12,814 nucleotides of DNA from CAXBNB01 sp040151475 (GTDB lineage: Bacteria > Bacteroidota > Bacteroidia > Cytophagales > Cyclobacteriaceae): the NCBI RefSeq assembly GCF_040151475.1, contig NZ_JBDKWG010000070.1, positions 1-12,814 of the forward strand, given 5' to 3'. This document shows positions 5,400 to 12,814 of this stretch, in pieces. The notes under the pieces were generated by a model. It was given only the letters and a program-made list of their open reading frames with translations, did not search any database and had not been told where the DNA came from. Made by a program: the position numbers and the translations under genes. Within the stretch, counting starts at the first letter, position 1. Each line of letters opens with the position of its first letter.

Positions 5400-6068
5400 A
5401 TGGATAAGATGCTCAAACCCATCGTTGGAATTGTATTGGTACTTATTTCCTTTGAGGTCACTCAGGCCCAACCCAAAATTAAAATTGCTAAGCTGAAATA
5501 TGAAGGAGGAGGTGACTGGTATGCAAATAAGACCGCTCTGCCCAATTTGATAGAATTTTGTAATTCCAATCTTTTGACCAACCTAGATACCAGAGATGAG
5601 CTCGTAGAAGTAGGCAGCCCTGAAATATACTTATATCCATTCGTTTATATGACAGGACATGGCAATATTGATTTTTCTACCAATCAAGCTCAAAATCTAA
5701 GAAATTATCTATTGTCAGGTGGATTTCTTCACATAGACGATAACTATGGGCTGGATCAATTTGTAAGGCTGGAAATGAAAAAAGTGTTCCCCGAACTTGA
5801 ATTTATCGAGTTACCTTTTGACCATGATATTTACAATCAGAAATATAAATTCACCGAAGGGCTACCTAAAATCCACCAACATGATGGCAAGCCATCTCAG
5901 GGATTCGGGTTGATATATGAAGGGAGACTTGTATGTTTCTACTCCTATGAAAGTGACCTTGGGAATGGCTGGGAAGATCAAATAGTCTATAACGATCCGG
6001 AAGAAAAAAGGCAACAGGCTCTACAGATGGGGGCTAATATTATATCTTATGCTTTTATGTCCAATTAA
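5400..6068 (+). CDS. secreted DUF4159 protein of unknown function
   Basis: This 222-residue protein has a hydrophobic signal peptide (about residues 5-22) ending TQAQ, so it is exported, probably cleaved after residue 24. The mature part carries features I recognise from DUF4159: the early YEGGGDWYAN segment (34-43), MTGHGNI (84-90), and GGFLHIDDNYG (107-117), where an acidic pair and an aromatic residue sit in a likely pocket. Members are common in Bacteroidota and have no established activity; a flavodoxin/amidotransferase-like fold has been suggested for relatives, but no catalytic residue is obvious to me. The ATG at 5400 is favoured; Met4 at 5409 would also leave a signal peptide. It is divergent from the sugar transferase and appears monocistronic, with a hairpin and T-rich tract after the stop. 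Confidence 0.82.
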   Translation: MDKMLKPIVGIVLVLISFEVTQAQPKIKIAKLKYEGGGDWYANKTALPNLIEFCNSNLLTNLDTRDELVEVGSPEIYLYPFVYMTGHGNIDFSTNQAQNLRNYLLSGGFLHIDDNYGLDQFVRLEMKKVFPELEFIELPFDHDIYNQKYKFTEGLPKIHQHDGKPSQGFGLIYEGRLVCFYSYESDLGNGWEDQIVYNDPEEKRQQALQMGANIISYAFMSN

Positions 6069-6075
6069 GAAAAAA

Positions 6076-6112
6076 GTGAAAGGACTGCCTCCTCTATGAC
6101 AGCCCTTTGCAC
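6076..6112 (+). terminator. possible terminator after the DUF4159 gene
   Basis: GTGAAAGGACTG and CAGCCCTTTGCAC can pair as a roughly 11-bp stem with one A-C mismatch and one bulged G around a 12-nt loop, starting 8 bp after the stop. A strongly T-rich stretch (6127-6146) follows, but 14 nt away, so this is an imperfect intrinsic terminator. Confidence 0.35.
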
Positions 6113-6322
6113 ATCAATCAAACAACTTTCTTTGTTTTCTTTTTTTAACTCCGACCTTAGATTGATAAGAAGGTAAAAGGTTTAAATCTTTTACAAAAAA
6201 AAGATAGAGACGAGAAAAAAGTGGTTGATGTCAGTTAAAAACACAAAGTATTTTTATTCTTCAAAATATTGGTAATCAAATACATTTCTATTGCCATATC
6301 GAAAAAAACTATAGGATGAATC

Positions 6323-6352
6323 TTTATAATGAGCCATTCGTAGTTATCTTTG
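6323..6352 (+). promoter_or_regulatory. promoter of the SUF operon
   Basis: TATCTTTG at 6345-6352 fits the Bacteroidota -7 consensus TAnnTTTG exactly; TTTA at 6323-6326 is a one-mismatch -33 TTTG with an 18-nt spacer. Transcription would begin near 6358, giving a leader of about 30 nt before sufB. It is the best-supported promoter in the window. Confidence 0.6.
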
Positions 6353-6389
6353 AGCCTATTTATATTTAGTCTAAATACCAATTCAAAAA

Positions 6390-7835
6390 ATGAGGAGTGA
6401 CGAGCAGATTTTAGAGGAGTTAACCAATAAAGAATATGAGCACGGATGGTCTGTAGATTTCGAAGCAGATGAAGCTCCTTTTGGGTTAAATGAAGATATT
6501 GTCCGGTTTATTTCTTTGAAAAAAAATGAACCCCAATGGCTGTTGGATTGGAGGCTAAAAGCTTTCGAAATCTGGAAAGGCATGAAAGAGCCAAAATGGC
6601 CAAACGTGAAATATCCGGAAATTGACTATCAGAACATCAAATACTATTCTGCTCCCAAACAAAAGAAAAATCTGGAAAGTTTGGACGATGTGGATCCTGA
6701 GTTGATTGCAACCTTTGAAAAATTGGGAATTTCATTGTTAGAGCAAAAAAGGTTAACCGGAGTAGCTGTTGATGCTGTGATTGACTCTGTTTCTGTAGCC
6801 ACTACTTTTAAAGAAACTCTAGGTGAATTGGGAATTATTTTCTGTTCGTTCAGTGAAGCTGTAAAAGAACACCCTGAGTTGGTAAAAAAATATGTTGGTT
6901 CTGTAGTGCCTGTTAACGACAACTACTATGCAGCACTTAATTCTGCGGTGTTTTCTGACGGTTCGTTTTGCTACATTCCAAAAGGTGTCAGATGCCCTAT
7001 GGAGCTATCAACATACTTTAGAATCAATGCTGCAAATACCGGACAATTTGAAAGAACATTGATTGTAGCCGAAGAAGGATCATACGTTAGCTATTTGGAG
7101 GGATGTACCGCTCCTCAGCGAGATGAAAATCAATTGCACGCTGCAGTTGTAGAGATATATGCTGCCAAAGATGCAGAAGTAAAATACTCCACTGTCCAGA
7201 ATTGGTACCCCGGAGACAAAAATGGTAAAGGAGGTATTTACAACTTTGTAACTAAGAGAGGAATATGCTTCGGAGACCGCTCCAAAATTTCATGGACTCA
7301 GGTAGAGACCGGGTCAGCCGTTACCTGGAAATACCCTTCATGTATTTTAAAAGGGGATAATTCCATAGGAGAATTTTATTCTGTTGCAGTAACCAACAAC
7401 ATGCAACAAGCCGATACAGGAACCAAAATGATTCATATTGGCAAGAATACCAAGTCGAGAATTGTTTCAAAGGGTATTTCTGCAGGAAAATCTCAAAACA
7501 GTTACAGAGGACAGGTACATGTAATGAAGCGTGCAGAAAATGCACGTAACCACTCTCAGTGCGATTCTTTACTCATGGGCAACAATTGTGGAGCGCATAC
7601 TTTTCCATACATAGATATTGAAAACAAAACGGCTCATGTGGAGCATGAAGCTACTACTTCTAAAATAGGTGAGGATCAAATTTTCTACTGCATGCAGCGA
7701 GGCATAGACGAAGAAAGTGCAGTGGCATTGATTGTAAACGGTTATGCTAAGGAAGTGCTTAATCAATTACCAATGGAATTTGCAGTTGAGGCTCAAAAGC
7801 TTTTGGCCTTGACCCTCGAAGGAAGTGTAGGTTAA
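6390..7835 (+). CDS. sufB: Fe-S cluster assembly scaffold protein SufB
   Basis: This 481-residue protein is the scaffold subunit of the SufBC2D complex, on which sulfur from SufS/SufE and iron are assembled into a cluster. The C-terminal beta-helix and helical domains are highly conserved: SQCDSLLMG contains Cys391, corresponding to the E. coli sulfur-acceptor Cys405, and VEHEATTSKIGEDQ contains His419-Glu420, matching His433-Glu434. LEGCTAPQRDENQLH, at the start of the beta-helix core, holds a further conserved Cys. Length and motif order are normal for the family and the C-terminus ends in the typical LEGSVG. It is the first gene of the operon, behind a TATCTTTG promoter, and its start is preceded by an A-rich leader with no SD, as is common in this phylum. 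Confidence 0.98.
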   Translation: MRSDEQILEELTNKEYEHGWSVDFEADEAPFGLNEDIVRFISLKKNEPQWLLDWRLKAFEIWKGMKEPKWPNVKYPEIDYQNIKYYSAPKQKKNLESLDDVDPELIATFEKLGISLLEQKRLTGVAVDAVIDSVSVATTFKETLGELGIIFCSFSEAVKEHPELVKKYVGSVVPVNDNYYAALNSAVFSDGSFCYIPKGVRCPMELSTYFRINAANTGQFERTLIVAEEGSYVSYLEGCTAPQRDENQLHAAVVEIYAAKDAEVKYSTVQNWYPGDKNGKGGIYNFVTKRGICFGDRSKISWTQVETGSAVTWKYPSCILKGDNSIGEFYSVAVTNNMQQADTGTKMIHIGKNTKSRIVSKGISAGKSQNSYRGQVHVMKRAENARNHSQCDSLLMGNNCGAHTFPYIDIENKTAHVEHEATTSKIGEDQIFYCMQRGIDEESAVALIVNGYAKEVLNQLPMEFAVEAQKLLALTLEGSVG

Positions 7836-7931
7836 TTTATTTCAATAACGAACTCAATAGATACAAATAATTGAAAAGACAAGAATCGACCATATGTCAG
7901 GTTCTTTCTTCTTAAAATATAAATACGAAAC

Positions 7932-8693
7932 ATGCTTAAGATTAAAAATTTAAAGGCCAATATAGAAGACAAAGAAATCCTCAAAGGGATAAATCTTGAG
8001 GTAAAGCCGGGAGAAGTTCATGCTATTATGGGGCCTAATGGTTCAGGTAAAAGTACATTGGCTTCAGTATTGGCAGGACGGGAAGAATATGAAGTGACCG
8101 GAGGGGCTGTGGATTTTATGGGAAGCAACTTACTGGAATTATCCGCTGAAGACAGAGCACGTGAGGGAATCTTCCTGGCTTTTCAATACCCGATAGAAAT
8201 ACCAGGCGTAACTACCACCAATTTCATGAAAACTGCTTTGAATCAAATCAGAGAGCATCGAGGCTTGAAAAAACTGGATGCTGTAGCTTTCTTGAAAAAA
8301 ATGAAAGAAAAAATGAAGTTGGTCGAAATAGATCAGTCTTTGTTGAGCCGATCTCTCAATGAAGGTTTTTCCGGAGGAGAAAAGAAAAGAAATGAGATTT
8401 TTCAAATGGCCATGTTAGAACCCAAATTAGCCATTTTGGATGAAACAGATTCAGGATTGGATATTGATGCTTTACGCATTGTAGCCAATGGAGTGAACGC
8501 TTTGAAATCAAGCGACAATGCTACCATAGTGGTTACACACTATCAGAGGTTGCTTGATTATATTGTACCGGATTTTGTACATGTATTATACAACGGAAGG
8601 ATAGTAAAGTCTGGAACCAAAGACCTGGCTCTGGAACTGGAAGAAAAAGGTTATGATTGGATAAAGGCAGAAGCCAATCTGGAAACTGCTTAA
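7932..8693 (+). CDS. sufC: Fe-S cluster assembly ATPase SufC
   Basis: This 253-residue soluble ABC-type ATPase powers conformational changes of the SufBC2D complex. It shows Walker A GPNGSGKST (34-42), the Q-loop Gln85 in AFQYP, the signature LNEGFSGGEKKR (142-153), Walker B LAILDE (166-171) followed by TDSGLD, and the switch His203 in VVTHYQRLL. The SufC-specific FSGGEKKRNEIFQ and DETDSGLDIDA wording separates it from transporter ATPases. It follows sufB after a 96-bp gap, with no terminator or clear promoter seen in it, and is followed by sufD after 28 bp. All catalytic motifs are intact. Confidence 0.98.
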   Translation: MLKIKNLKANIEDKEILKGINLEVKPGEVHAIMGPNGSGKSTLASVLAGREEYEVTGGAVDFMGSNLLELSAEDRAREGIFLAFQYPIEIPGVTTTNFMKTALNQIREHRGLKKLDAVAFLKKMKEKMKLVEIDQSLLSRSLNEGFSGGEKKRNEIFQMAMLEPKLAILDETDSGLDIDALRIVANGVNALKSSDNATIVVTHYQRLLDYIVPDFVHVLYNGRIVKSGTKDLALELEEKGYDWIKAEANLETA

Positions 8694-8721
8694 TACAAAA
8701 ATCACTAACTCATTTTATTGA

Positions 8722-10050
8722 ATGGATTCTAAATTCAAAAATATATTAGACCAAGAATTGGTCGCAAAAGCTGAAGCTTTTTCAAGCTCATTGAATGGCA
8801 GTGCCATTAATGAACTTCAATCCGCCAGAAGCGAGGCATTGGATTATTTGAAAACTACTGGTTTTCCTGCTAAAAAAACAGAAGCATATAAGTACACCAA
8901 TATCTCCAGAGATATAGCTCAAAACTTCGATTTATCGTTAAATCCGAAATCAACAGAGTTGTCTCTCAAGGAAATCAAAGATTTATTTAATGTTTCCATT
9001 GATGCAAACCATCTGGTTTTTATCAATGGCATTTACCACCCCGAAATATCAGAAATAAGTTCTGATGATTCGGAGTTGGCTGTTTCAACCTTTCAAGATG
9101 TCTCACTAAATTATCCGGGTAAACTGGAATCTTTATTTGGAAAATACGCCAAATCATCAAAAGATGCTTTTACTGCGCTTAACACCATTTTCACCAACAA
9201 TGGAGTGTTGGTTGAAATTCCTAAAAATAAAGAATTGAGTTTACCAGTCATTACCTACTTTATAGCTGACGCTACTGAAGGTGAATGCATTAGTTTTCCA
9301 AGAACTTTGTACGTAATAGGTCAAAATGCTAAAGCTGACTTTATCCATTTCACCAAATCATTGGGGGAACATAAAACCTTGAAAAATCAAGTAGATGAAA
9401 TTATCTTAGGCGAAAATGCCCAAGGATCTCTCTACAAAATTCAGGATGATTGCGAAACTTCTTATGCTGTAGGTGAGACGAAAGTTTACCAACCTAACAA
9501 CAGTAGATTTACGGCAATAACTATAACGCTAAACGGAGCAGTAATCCGCAACAATTTGAATATAGATGTTGATGGAGAAGGTTGTGAAGCAAATATGTAT
9601 GGTCTGTACCTTACAAAAGGTAAAACCCATGTTGACAACCAGACTGAAGTTGATCACATCAAGCCAAATTCTTACAGCAACGAATTGTACAAGGGAATTA
9701 TGGATGAAAACTCAAAAGGAGTTTTCAATGGCAAAATATATGTTAGGAGAGAAGCCCAGAAAACAAATGCTTTTCAATCCAATAACAATGTTTTGCTTTC
9801 AGATACTGCAACTGTCAATACCAAACCTCAGTTGGAGATTTGGGCTGATGATGTTAAATGCTCACATGGTTGTACGATAGGACAGTTAGATGAAGAAGCC
9901 GTATTTTACCTAAGGTCTCGTGGAATTGGAGAAGACAGTGCCCGTGCTATGATCTTACGAGCTTTCGCCAGAGAAGTGCTGGAGAAAATAGAGTACGAAG
10001 GATTAAAAGATTATGTGGAGAAAGAAATCACTAAAAGGTTAAGTTTATAA
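8722..10050 (+). CDS. sufD: Fe-S cluster assembly protein SufD
   Basis: This 442-residue protein is the SufB paralogue that pairs with SufB and SufC. The N-terminal helical part (about 1-90, including FPAKKTEAYKYTN) is followed by the beta-helix core and a conserved C-terminal block. VKCSHGCTIGQLDEEAVFYLRSRGI (378-402 region) contains Cys380 and His382, matching E. coli SufD Cys358 and His360, the latter implicated in cluster formation at the SufB-SufD interface. The C-terminal REVLEKIE helix is typical. It lies between sufC and sufS; the 79-bp gap to sufS contains no clear terminator. Divergence from SufB in the N-terminal half is normal. Confidence 0.97.
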   Translation: MDSKFKNILDQELVAKAEAFSSSLNGSAINELQSARSEALDYLKTTGFPAKKTEAYKYTNISRDIAQNFDLSLNPKSTELSLKEIKDLFNVSIDANHLVFINGIYHPEISEISSDDSELAVSTFQDVSLNYPGKLESLFGKYAKSSKDAFTALNTIFTNNGVLVEIPKNKELSLPVITYFIADATEGECISFPRTLYVIGQNAKADFIHFTKSLGEHKTLKNQVDEIILGENAQGSLYKIQDDCETSYAVGETKVYQPNNSRFTAITITLNGAVIRNNLNIDVDGEGCEANMYGLYLTKGKTHVDNQTEVDHIKPNSYSNELYKGIMDENSKGVFNGKIYVRREAQKTNAFQSNNNVLLSDTATVNTKPQLEIWADDVKCSHGCTIGQLDEEAVFYLRSRGIGEDSARAMILRAFAREVLEKIEYEGLKDYVEKEITKRLSL

Positions 10051-10129
10051 AACAACCTCTCTTAGATTAACGTTTTGAGGAATACCATACTCCGATACAA
10101 AAGAATTAAAAAATATTTTTTAGGCAGCA

Positions 10130-11359
10130 ATGATAGCAACAGCATTTGATGTAGAAGCGATAAGAAAGGAGTTTCCAATCCTTCACCAGCAGGTGAATGG
10201 AAAACCTTTGGTTTATTTTGACAATGCAGCTACTTCACAAAAGCCAAAATCGGTAATAGATGCGCTCTCAGCCTATTATAATCATGATAATTCTAATATC
10301 CACCGAGGTATTCATACGCTCGCAGAACGTGCTACAGCTTCTTTTGAACTGACTAGAGAGAAAGTAAGAGATTTCATCAATGCAGGGGAAGCCGAAGAAA
10401 TTATTTTCACAAAAGGAACAACAGAAGGAATTAACCTTGTGGCTTCTTCTTTTGGTAGAAAATTTATCAAGGAAGGTGATGAGATTATCATTTCAGCCTT
10501 AGAGCATCACTCGAATATTGTGCCATGGCAATTGCTATGTGAAGAAAAAGGATGTGTCTTAAAAGTCATTCCTATTAACAAGAAAGGTGAAATTATCTTT
10601 GAAGAATATTTAACTCTGTTGAGTGAAAAAACCAAGTTAGTCAGTGTCAACCACGTATCCAATTCATTAGGTACTATCAATCCTGTTGAAGAAATAATAG
10701 CAGCAGCACATCAGGCAGGTGCTAAAGTGCTGATAGATGGTGCTCAGGCTGCACCTCATTTAGATATTGATGTACAGCAATTAAATTGTGACTTTTATGT
10801 GTTGTCGGCACATAAAGTATATGGCCCAACTGGTACTGGTGTGCTTTTTGGCAAAAGAGAAGTATTAGAAATGATGCCTCCGTATCAAGGTGGTGGCGAA
10901 ATGATCAAAGAAGTTCATTTTTCCGGTACTACATTCAATGACATACCTTACAAGTTTGAAGCAGGAACACCAAATATTGGTGAAGTCATTGCCTTCAAAG
11001 AAGCTTTGGAATTTGTTGATCGAGTAGGCAAAGAAAACATTGCTGCATATGAAGATGAATTGCTGAAATACGCAACAGATTTACTTCAAGATGTCGAAGG
11101 ATTTATTCCAGTGGGTACTGCAGATAAAAAAGCGAGTGTAATTTCATTTTTGATAGATGGCATTCACCCTTTTGACTTGGGTCAGCTTTTAGATGCCAAA
11201 GGGATTGCAGTAAGAACAGGTCATCATTGTACTCAACCCTTGATGGATTTTTATGAAATAGAAGGAACAGTAAGAGCCTCATTTTCTATCTATAACACCA
11301 AACAGGAAATTAAGTATTTTGTAGAGTCATTGAAGTCAATTATTAAAATGCTTAAGTAA
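10130..11359 (+). CDS. sufS: cysteine desulfurase SufS
   Basis: This 409-residue group II cysteine desulfurase takes sulfur from L-cysteine as an enzyme-bound persulfide, releasing alanine. The PLP lysine is Lys229 in SAHKVYGPTG; LIDGAQAAPH (201-210) supplies Asp204 and Gln206 for the cofactor; EHHSN (125-129) contributes the stacking histidine; RTGHHCTQP (362-370) holds the catalytic Cys367. The N-terminal FPILHQQVNGKPLVYFDNAATSQKP is the usual SufS/CsdA opening. The lack of a NifS/IscS-type long loop around the catalytic Cys places it in the SufS type, which needs a SufE or SufU partner, and sufE follows immediately: its ATG overlaps this stop by one base (TAATG), implying translational coupling. 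Confidence 0.98.
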   Translation: MIATAFDVEAIRKEFPILHQQVNGKPLVYFDNAATSQKPKSVIDALSAYYNHDNSNIHRGIHTLAERATASFELTREKVRDFINAGEAEEIIFTKGTTEGINLVASSFGRKFIKEGDEIIISALEHHSNIVPWQLLCEEKGCVLKVIPINKKGEIIFEEYLTLLSEKTKLVSVNHVSNSLGTINPVEEIIAAAHQAGAKVLIDGAQAAPHLDIDVQQLNCDFYVLSAHKVYGPTGTGVLFGKREVLEMMPPYQGGGEMIKEVHFSGTTFNDIPYKFEAGTPNIGEVIAFKEALEFVDRVGKENIAAYEDELLKYATDLLQDVEGFIPVGTADKKASVISFLIDGIHPFDLGQLLDAKGIAVRTGHHCTQPLMDFYEIEGTVRASFSIYNTKQEIKYFVESLKSIIKMLK

Positions 11360-11793
11360 TGAGGTCAATAGCTGAGGAACAGGAGAATATCATAGAAGAC
11401 TTTTCAATGCTTGATGGGGATATGGAAATGACCATAGGGTATTTGATGGAGTTGGGGGAAAAGTTACCTGATTTTGAAGAATCCTACCGCACAGATGCCA
11501 ATATTGTAAAGGGCTGCCAGTCAAAAGTCTGGTTACTTGCGGAAGAAGTGGAAGGCAAAGTTTACTTCAAAGCCGATAGTAACACTGCTATAACAAAAGG
11601 TCTTGTAAGCTTGCTGGTAAGAGTACTTTCTGGTCAATTGCCAGACGATATTATTAATGCCGATTTGTATTTCAAAGACAAAATAGGCATGAGCAGATTT
11701 ATTGGTACTCAAAGATCCAATGGCTTTGCAGCTATGATCAAGCAAATGAAAAACTATGCTTTGGCATTGAAATTAAAAATGGAAGTCAGTTAG
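11359..11793 (+). CDS. sufE: sulfur acceptor protein SufE
   Basis: This 144-residue protein is the sulfur-transfer partner of SufS. Cys53 in KGCQSKVW (51-58) matches E. coli Cys51, which takes the persulfide from SufS and delivers it to SufB. The N-terminal EEQENIIEDFSML and GYLMELGEKLP segments and the C-terminal FIGTQRSNGFAAMI helix fit the SufE fold. The start overlaps the sufS stop by 1 bp and the DUF59 gene follows after 5 bp, so all three are tightly coupled. The presence of SufE and not SufU means a zinc-independent transfer route. Confidence 0.97.
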   Translation: MRSIAEEQENIIEDFSMLDGDMEMTIGYLMELGEKLPDFEESYRTDANIVKGCQSKVWLLAEEVEGKVYFKADSNTAITKGLVSLLVRVLSGQLPDDIINADLYFKDKIGMSRFIGTQRSNGFAAMIKQMKNYALALKLKMEVS

Positions 11794-11798
11794 TTTAA

Positions 11799-12122
11799 AT
11801 GTTGAAAACAATGGCAGAAGAAAATTTAAGAGACAAAGTACTAGCGGCGATAAAAAAGGTCTATGATCCTGAAATCCCCGTGGATGTATATGAATTGGGA
11901 CTGATCTATGAGATCAATGTATATCCGGTAAACAACGTGTATGTATTGATGACATTGACTTCTCCTGCCTGTCCATCGGCAGAAGCAATTCCTGATGAAA
12001 TCAAGCAAAATATAAAAGAAATAGAAGGTGTAAATGACGTTGAGGTCGAAGTGACATTTGATCCTCCTTACGCCACAGAAATGATGTCTGAAACAGCTAA
12101 ATTGGAATTGGGTTTTATGTAA
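11799..12122 (+). CDS. sufT: SUF-associated DUF59 (MIP18-type) Fe-S assembly factor
   Basis: This 107-residue protein consists of one DUF59 domain. Visible landmarks are the DPEIPVDVYELGLIYEI motif (23-39) and MTLTSPACPSAEAI (51-64) with the single conserved Cys58, then DVEVEVTFDPPY (80-92 region). Related proteins (SufT in Gram-positives, PaaD, eukaryotic MIP18/CIA2) help deliver or mature Fe-S clusters on client proteins; the exact step is not settled. The compact single-domain form located directly after sufE matches the family annotated as FeS assembly SUF system protein. Either ATG 11799 (5 bp after the sufE stop) or Met5 at 11811 may be the start. The symbol is given by analogy. Confidence 0.9.
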   Translation: MLKTMAEENLRDKVLAAIKKVYDPEIPVDVYELGLIYEINVYPVNNVYVLMTLTSPACPSAEAIPDEIKQNIKEIEGVNDVEVEVTFDPPYATEMMSETAKLELGFM

Positions 12123-12194
12123 AACCCTTGACATTGCTAAGACGTTACTTCTTTCAATAAAAAATCAAATTAGTAAAACGTAAAAAATAAAAAT

Positions 12195-12611
12195 ATGTAT
12201 CCTGAAGAATTAGTAGCTCCTATGAGGGCAGACTTGACCTCAGTAGGGTTTAGAGAATTGAAAACAGCCAGTGAAGTAGATGAACACTTGAAAGACCATG
12301 AAGGCACTACTTTGATGGTGATCAATTCCGTATGCGGATGTGCTGCAGGAGCCGCTCGTCCGGGAGTAAAAATGGCTGTTCAGCATAGTGAAAAAAAACC
12401 TGATAACCTTACTACTGTATTTGCAGGTGTAGATACTGATGCGGTACAAAAAGCAAGAGAATATACCTTACCTTACCCCCCTTCTTCTCCGTCTATTGCA
12501 CTATTTAAAAATGGTGAGTTGGTACACTTTGTAGAAAGGCACCATATAGAAGGCCGTAGTGCCGAAATGATTGGTGATCATTTGGTAGGTGTTTTCAGCG
12601 AATTCTGTTAA
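12195..12611 (+). CDS. brxA: bacilliredoxin, BrxA/BrxB (YphP/YqiW) family
   Basis: This 138-residue thioredoxin-fold protein carries the CGC active site, Cys47-Gly48-Cys49 in NSVCGCAAG, and the family's C-terminal cysteine (Cys138, last residue). The surrounding RADLTSVGF, GTTLMVINSVCGCAAGAARP and LPYPPSSPSIALFKNGELVHF segments follow B. subtilis BrxA closely. Bacilliredoxins reduce mixed disulfides between bacillithiol and proteins, which suggests the organism may make bacillithiol or a similar thiol. It closes the SUF operon, 72 bp after the DUF59 gene, and is followed by a strong terminator. A plausible role is protection or repair of cysteine-dependent SUF proteins, but that is inference. 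BrxA and BrxB cannot be told apart reliably here. Confidence 0.93.
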   Translation: MYPEELVAPMRADLTSVGFRELKTASEVDEHLKDHEGTTLMVINSVCGCAAGAARPGVKMAVQHSEKKPDNLTTVFAGVDTDAVQKAREYTLPYPPSSPSIALFKNGELVHFVERHHIEGRSAEMIGDHLVGVFSEFC

Positions 12612-12637
12612 CACAGACAAGTAACATCAAAGATATT

Positions 12638-12672
12638 AAAAGCGAAGACGATAGTTTTCGCTTTTTTATTTT
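12638..12672 (+). terminator. rho-independent terminator of the SUF operon
   Basis: AAAAGCGAA and TTCGCTTTT form a 9-bp stem with a 10-nt loop, and the right arm runs into CTTTTTTATTTT. It starts 26 bp after the bacilliredoxin stop, and no further gene follows on this strand in the window. Confidence 0.85.
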
Positions 12673-12682
12673 CAAACCTCAT

Positions 12683-12711
12683 AAAAAAAGCCTCAAAATA
12701 ATTGAGGCTTT
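12683..12711 (-). terminator. rho-independent terminator of the rRNA operon
   Basis: AAAGCCTCAA and TTGAGGCTTT form a 10-bp stem around AATAA. On the minus strand the stem is followed by a run of T (plus-strand A7 at 12683-12689), so it terminates the transcript that ends with the 5S rRNA. It lies about 32 bp beyond the 5S 3' end. Confidence 0.85.
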
Positions 12712-12743
12712 GATTCTATCTACATCAGTAGAAAATAATAAAC

Positions 12744-12814
12744 TGGCAACGACCTACTCTCCCGCATTTAACTGTAGTACCATCGGCGCTGAAGGGCTTA
12801 ACTGCTCTGTTCGG
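12744..12814 (-). rRNA. rrf: 5S ribosomal RNA, 3' portion (partial at window edge)
   Basis: Read on the minus strand the segment begins CCGAACAGAGCAGTTAAG, continues through CAGCGCCGATGGTACT and ends GGGAGAGTAGGTCGTTGCC, the classic loop B/C, helix IV and 3' strand of bacterial 5S rRNA. About 70 of the usual ~110-120 nt are present; the 5' part lies beyond the window. It marks the end of an rRNA operon transcribed towards the SUF operon. Confidence 0.95.

Larger units (their letters stand above)
6069..6389. other. 321-bp gene-free region upstream of the SUF operon
   Basis: No plausible coding frame was found on either strand. The stretch contains the hairpin and T-rich tract after the DUF4159 gene, a 7-bp stem (GTAAAAG at 6173-6179, CTTTTAC at 6188-6194), long A and T runs, and the promoter-like elements of sufB near its right end. 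No recognisable riboswitch, tRNA or small RNA was seen. The length leaves room for upstream regulatory sites of the SUF operon. Confidence 0.6.

Noticed and set aside
6173..6194. GTAAAAG/CTTTTAC hairpin as a terminator
   Set aside because: Followed by A on the plus strand and preceded, not followed, by T on the minus strand; AU-only stem is weak.
9566..9880. 104-codon plus-strand open frame inside sufD
   Set aside because: Alternate-frame shadow of sufD, which is complete and carries conserved motifs throughout this stretch.
1..12814. CRISPR array or tRNA genes
   Set aside because: No regularly spaced repeats and no segment with tRNA-like arms and T-loop GTTCRA was seen on either strand.

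Overview
The window is AT-rich chromosomal DNA that looks like a member of the Bacteroidota, probably a Cytophagales-type bacterium. This rests on gene content (a sufB-C-D-S-E-DUF59 operon with a bacilliredoxin, a DUF4159 protein, a Bacteroidota-style outer-membrane barrel), on the absence of clear Shine-Dalgarno sites before most genes, and on several TAnnTTTG-type -7 promoter elements. The taxon is an inference; no search could be run.

Left part (1-2615): a patatin-like phospholipase gene and a SAM-dependent methyltransferase gene are separated by a HigB/HigA toxin-antitoxin cassette. A perfect 46-bp direct repeat (1031-1076 and 1972-2017) flanks the cassette. It contains the 3' end of the patatin gene and the start of the methyltransferase gene. 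The simplest reading is that the two genes once overlapped by 11 bp (ATGACAATTAA) and that a 941-bp unit carrying higBA was inserted there, with duplication of the junction, leaving both host genes intact. This is the most notable feature of the window.

Middle part (2616-6389): a secreted outer-membrane beta-barrel protein (+) converges, with a 26-bp overlap, on a two-gene minus-strand unit. That unit encodes a small PglC-like phosphoglycosyl transferase and a DegT/DnrJ/EryC1/StrS sugar aminotransferase, a pair typical of surface-glycan synthesis but isolated here. A DUF4159 protein is divergent from it, with almost abutting -7 elements in the shared 64-bp promoter region. A 321-bp gene-free stretch follows.

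Right part (6390-12611): the SUF iron-sulfur cluster assembly operon, sufB-sufC-sufD-sufS-sufE-DUF59(sufT-like)-brx, all on +. SufS takes sulfur from cysteine, SufE relays it, the SufBCD ATPase scaffold builds the cluster, the DUF59 protein probably helps maturation, and the bacilliredoxin probably handles thiol redox. No sufA/iscA or sufR/iscR gene lies in the window. The operon ends at a rho-independent terminator and faces the end of an rRNA operon on the minus strand: its own terminator, then the 3' portion of a 5S rRNA cut by the window edge.
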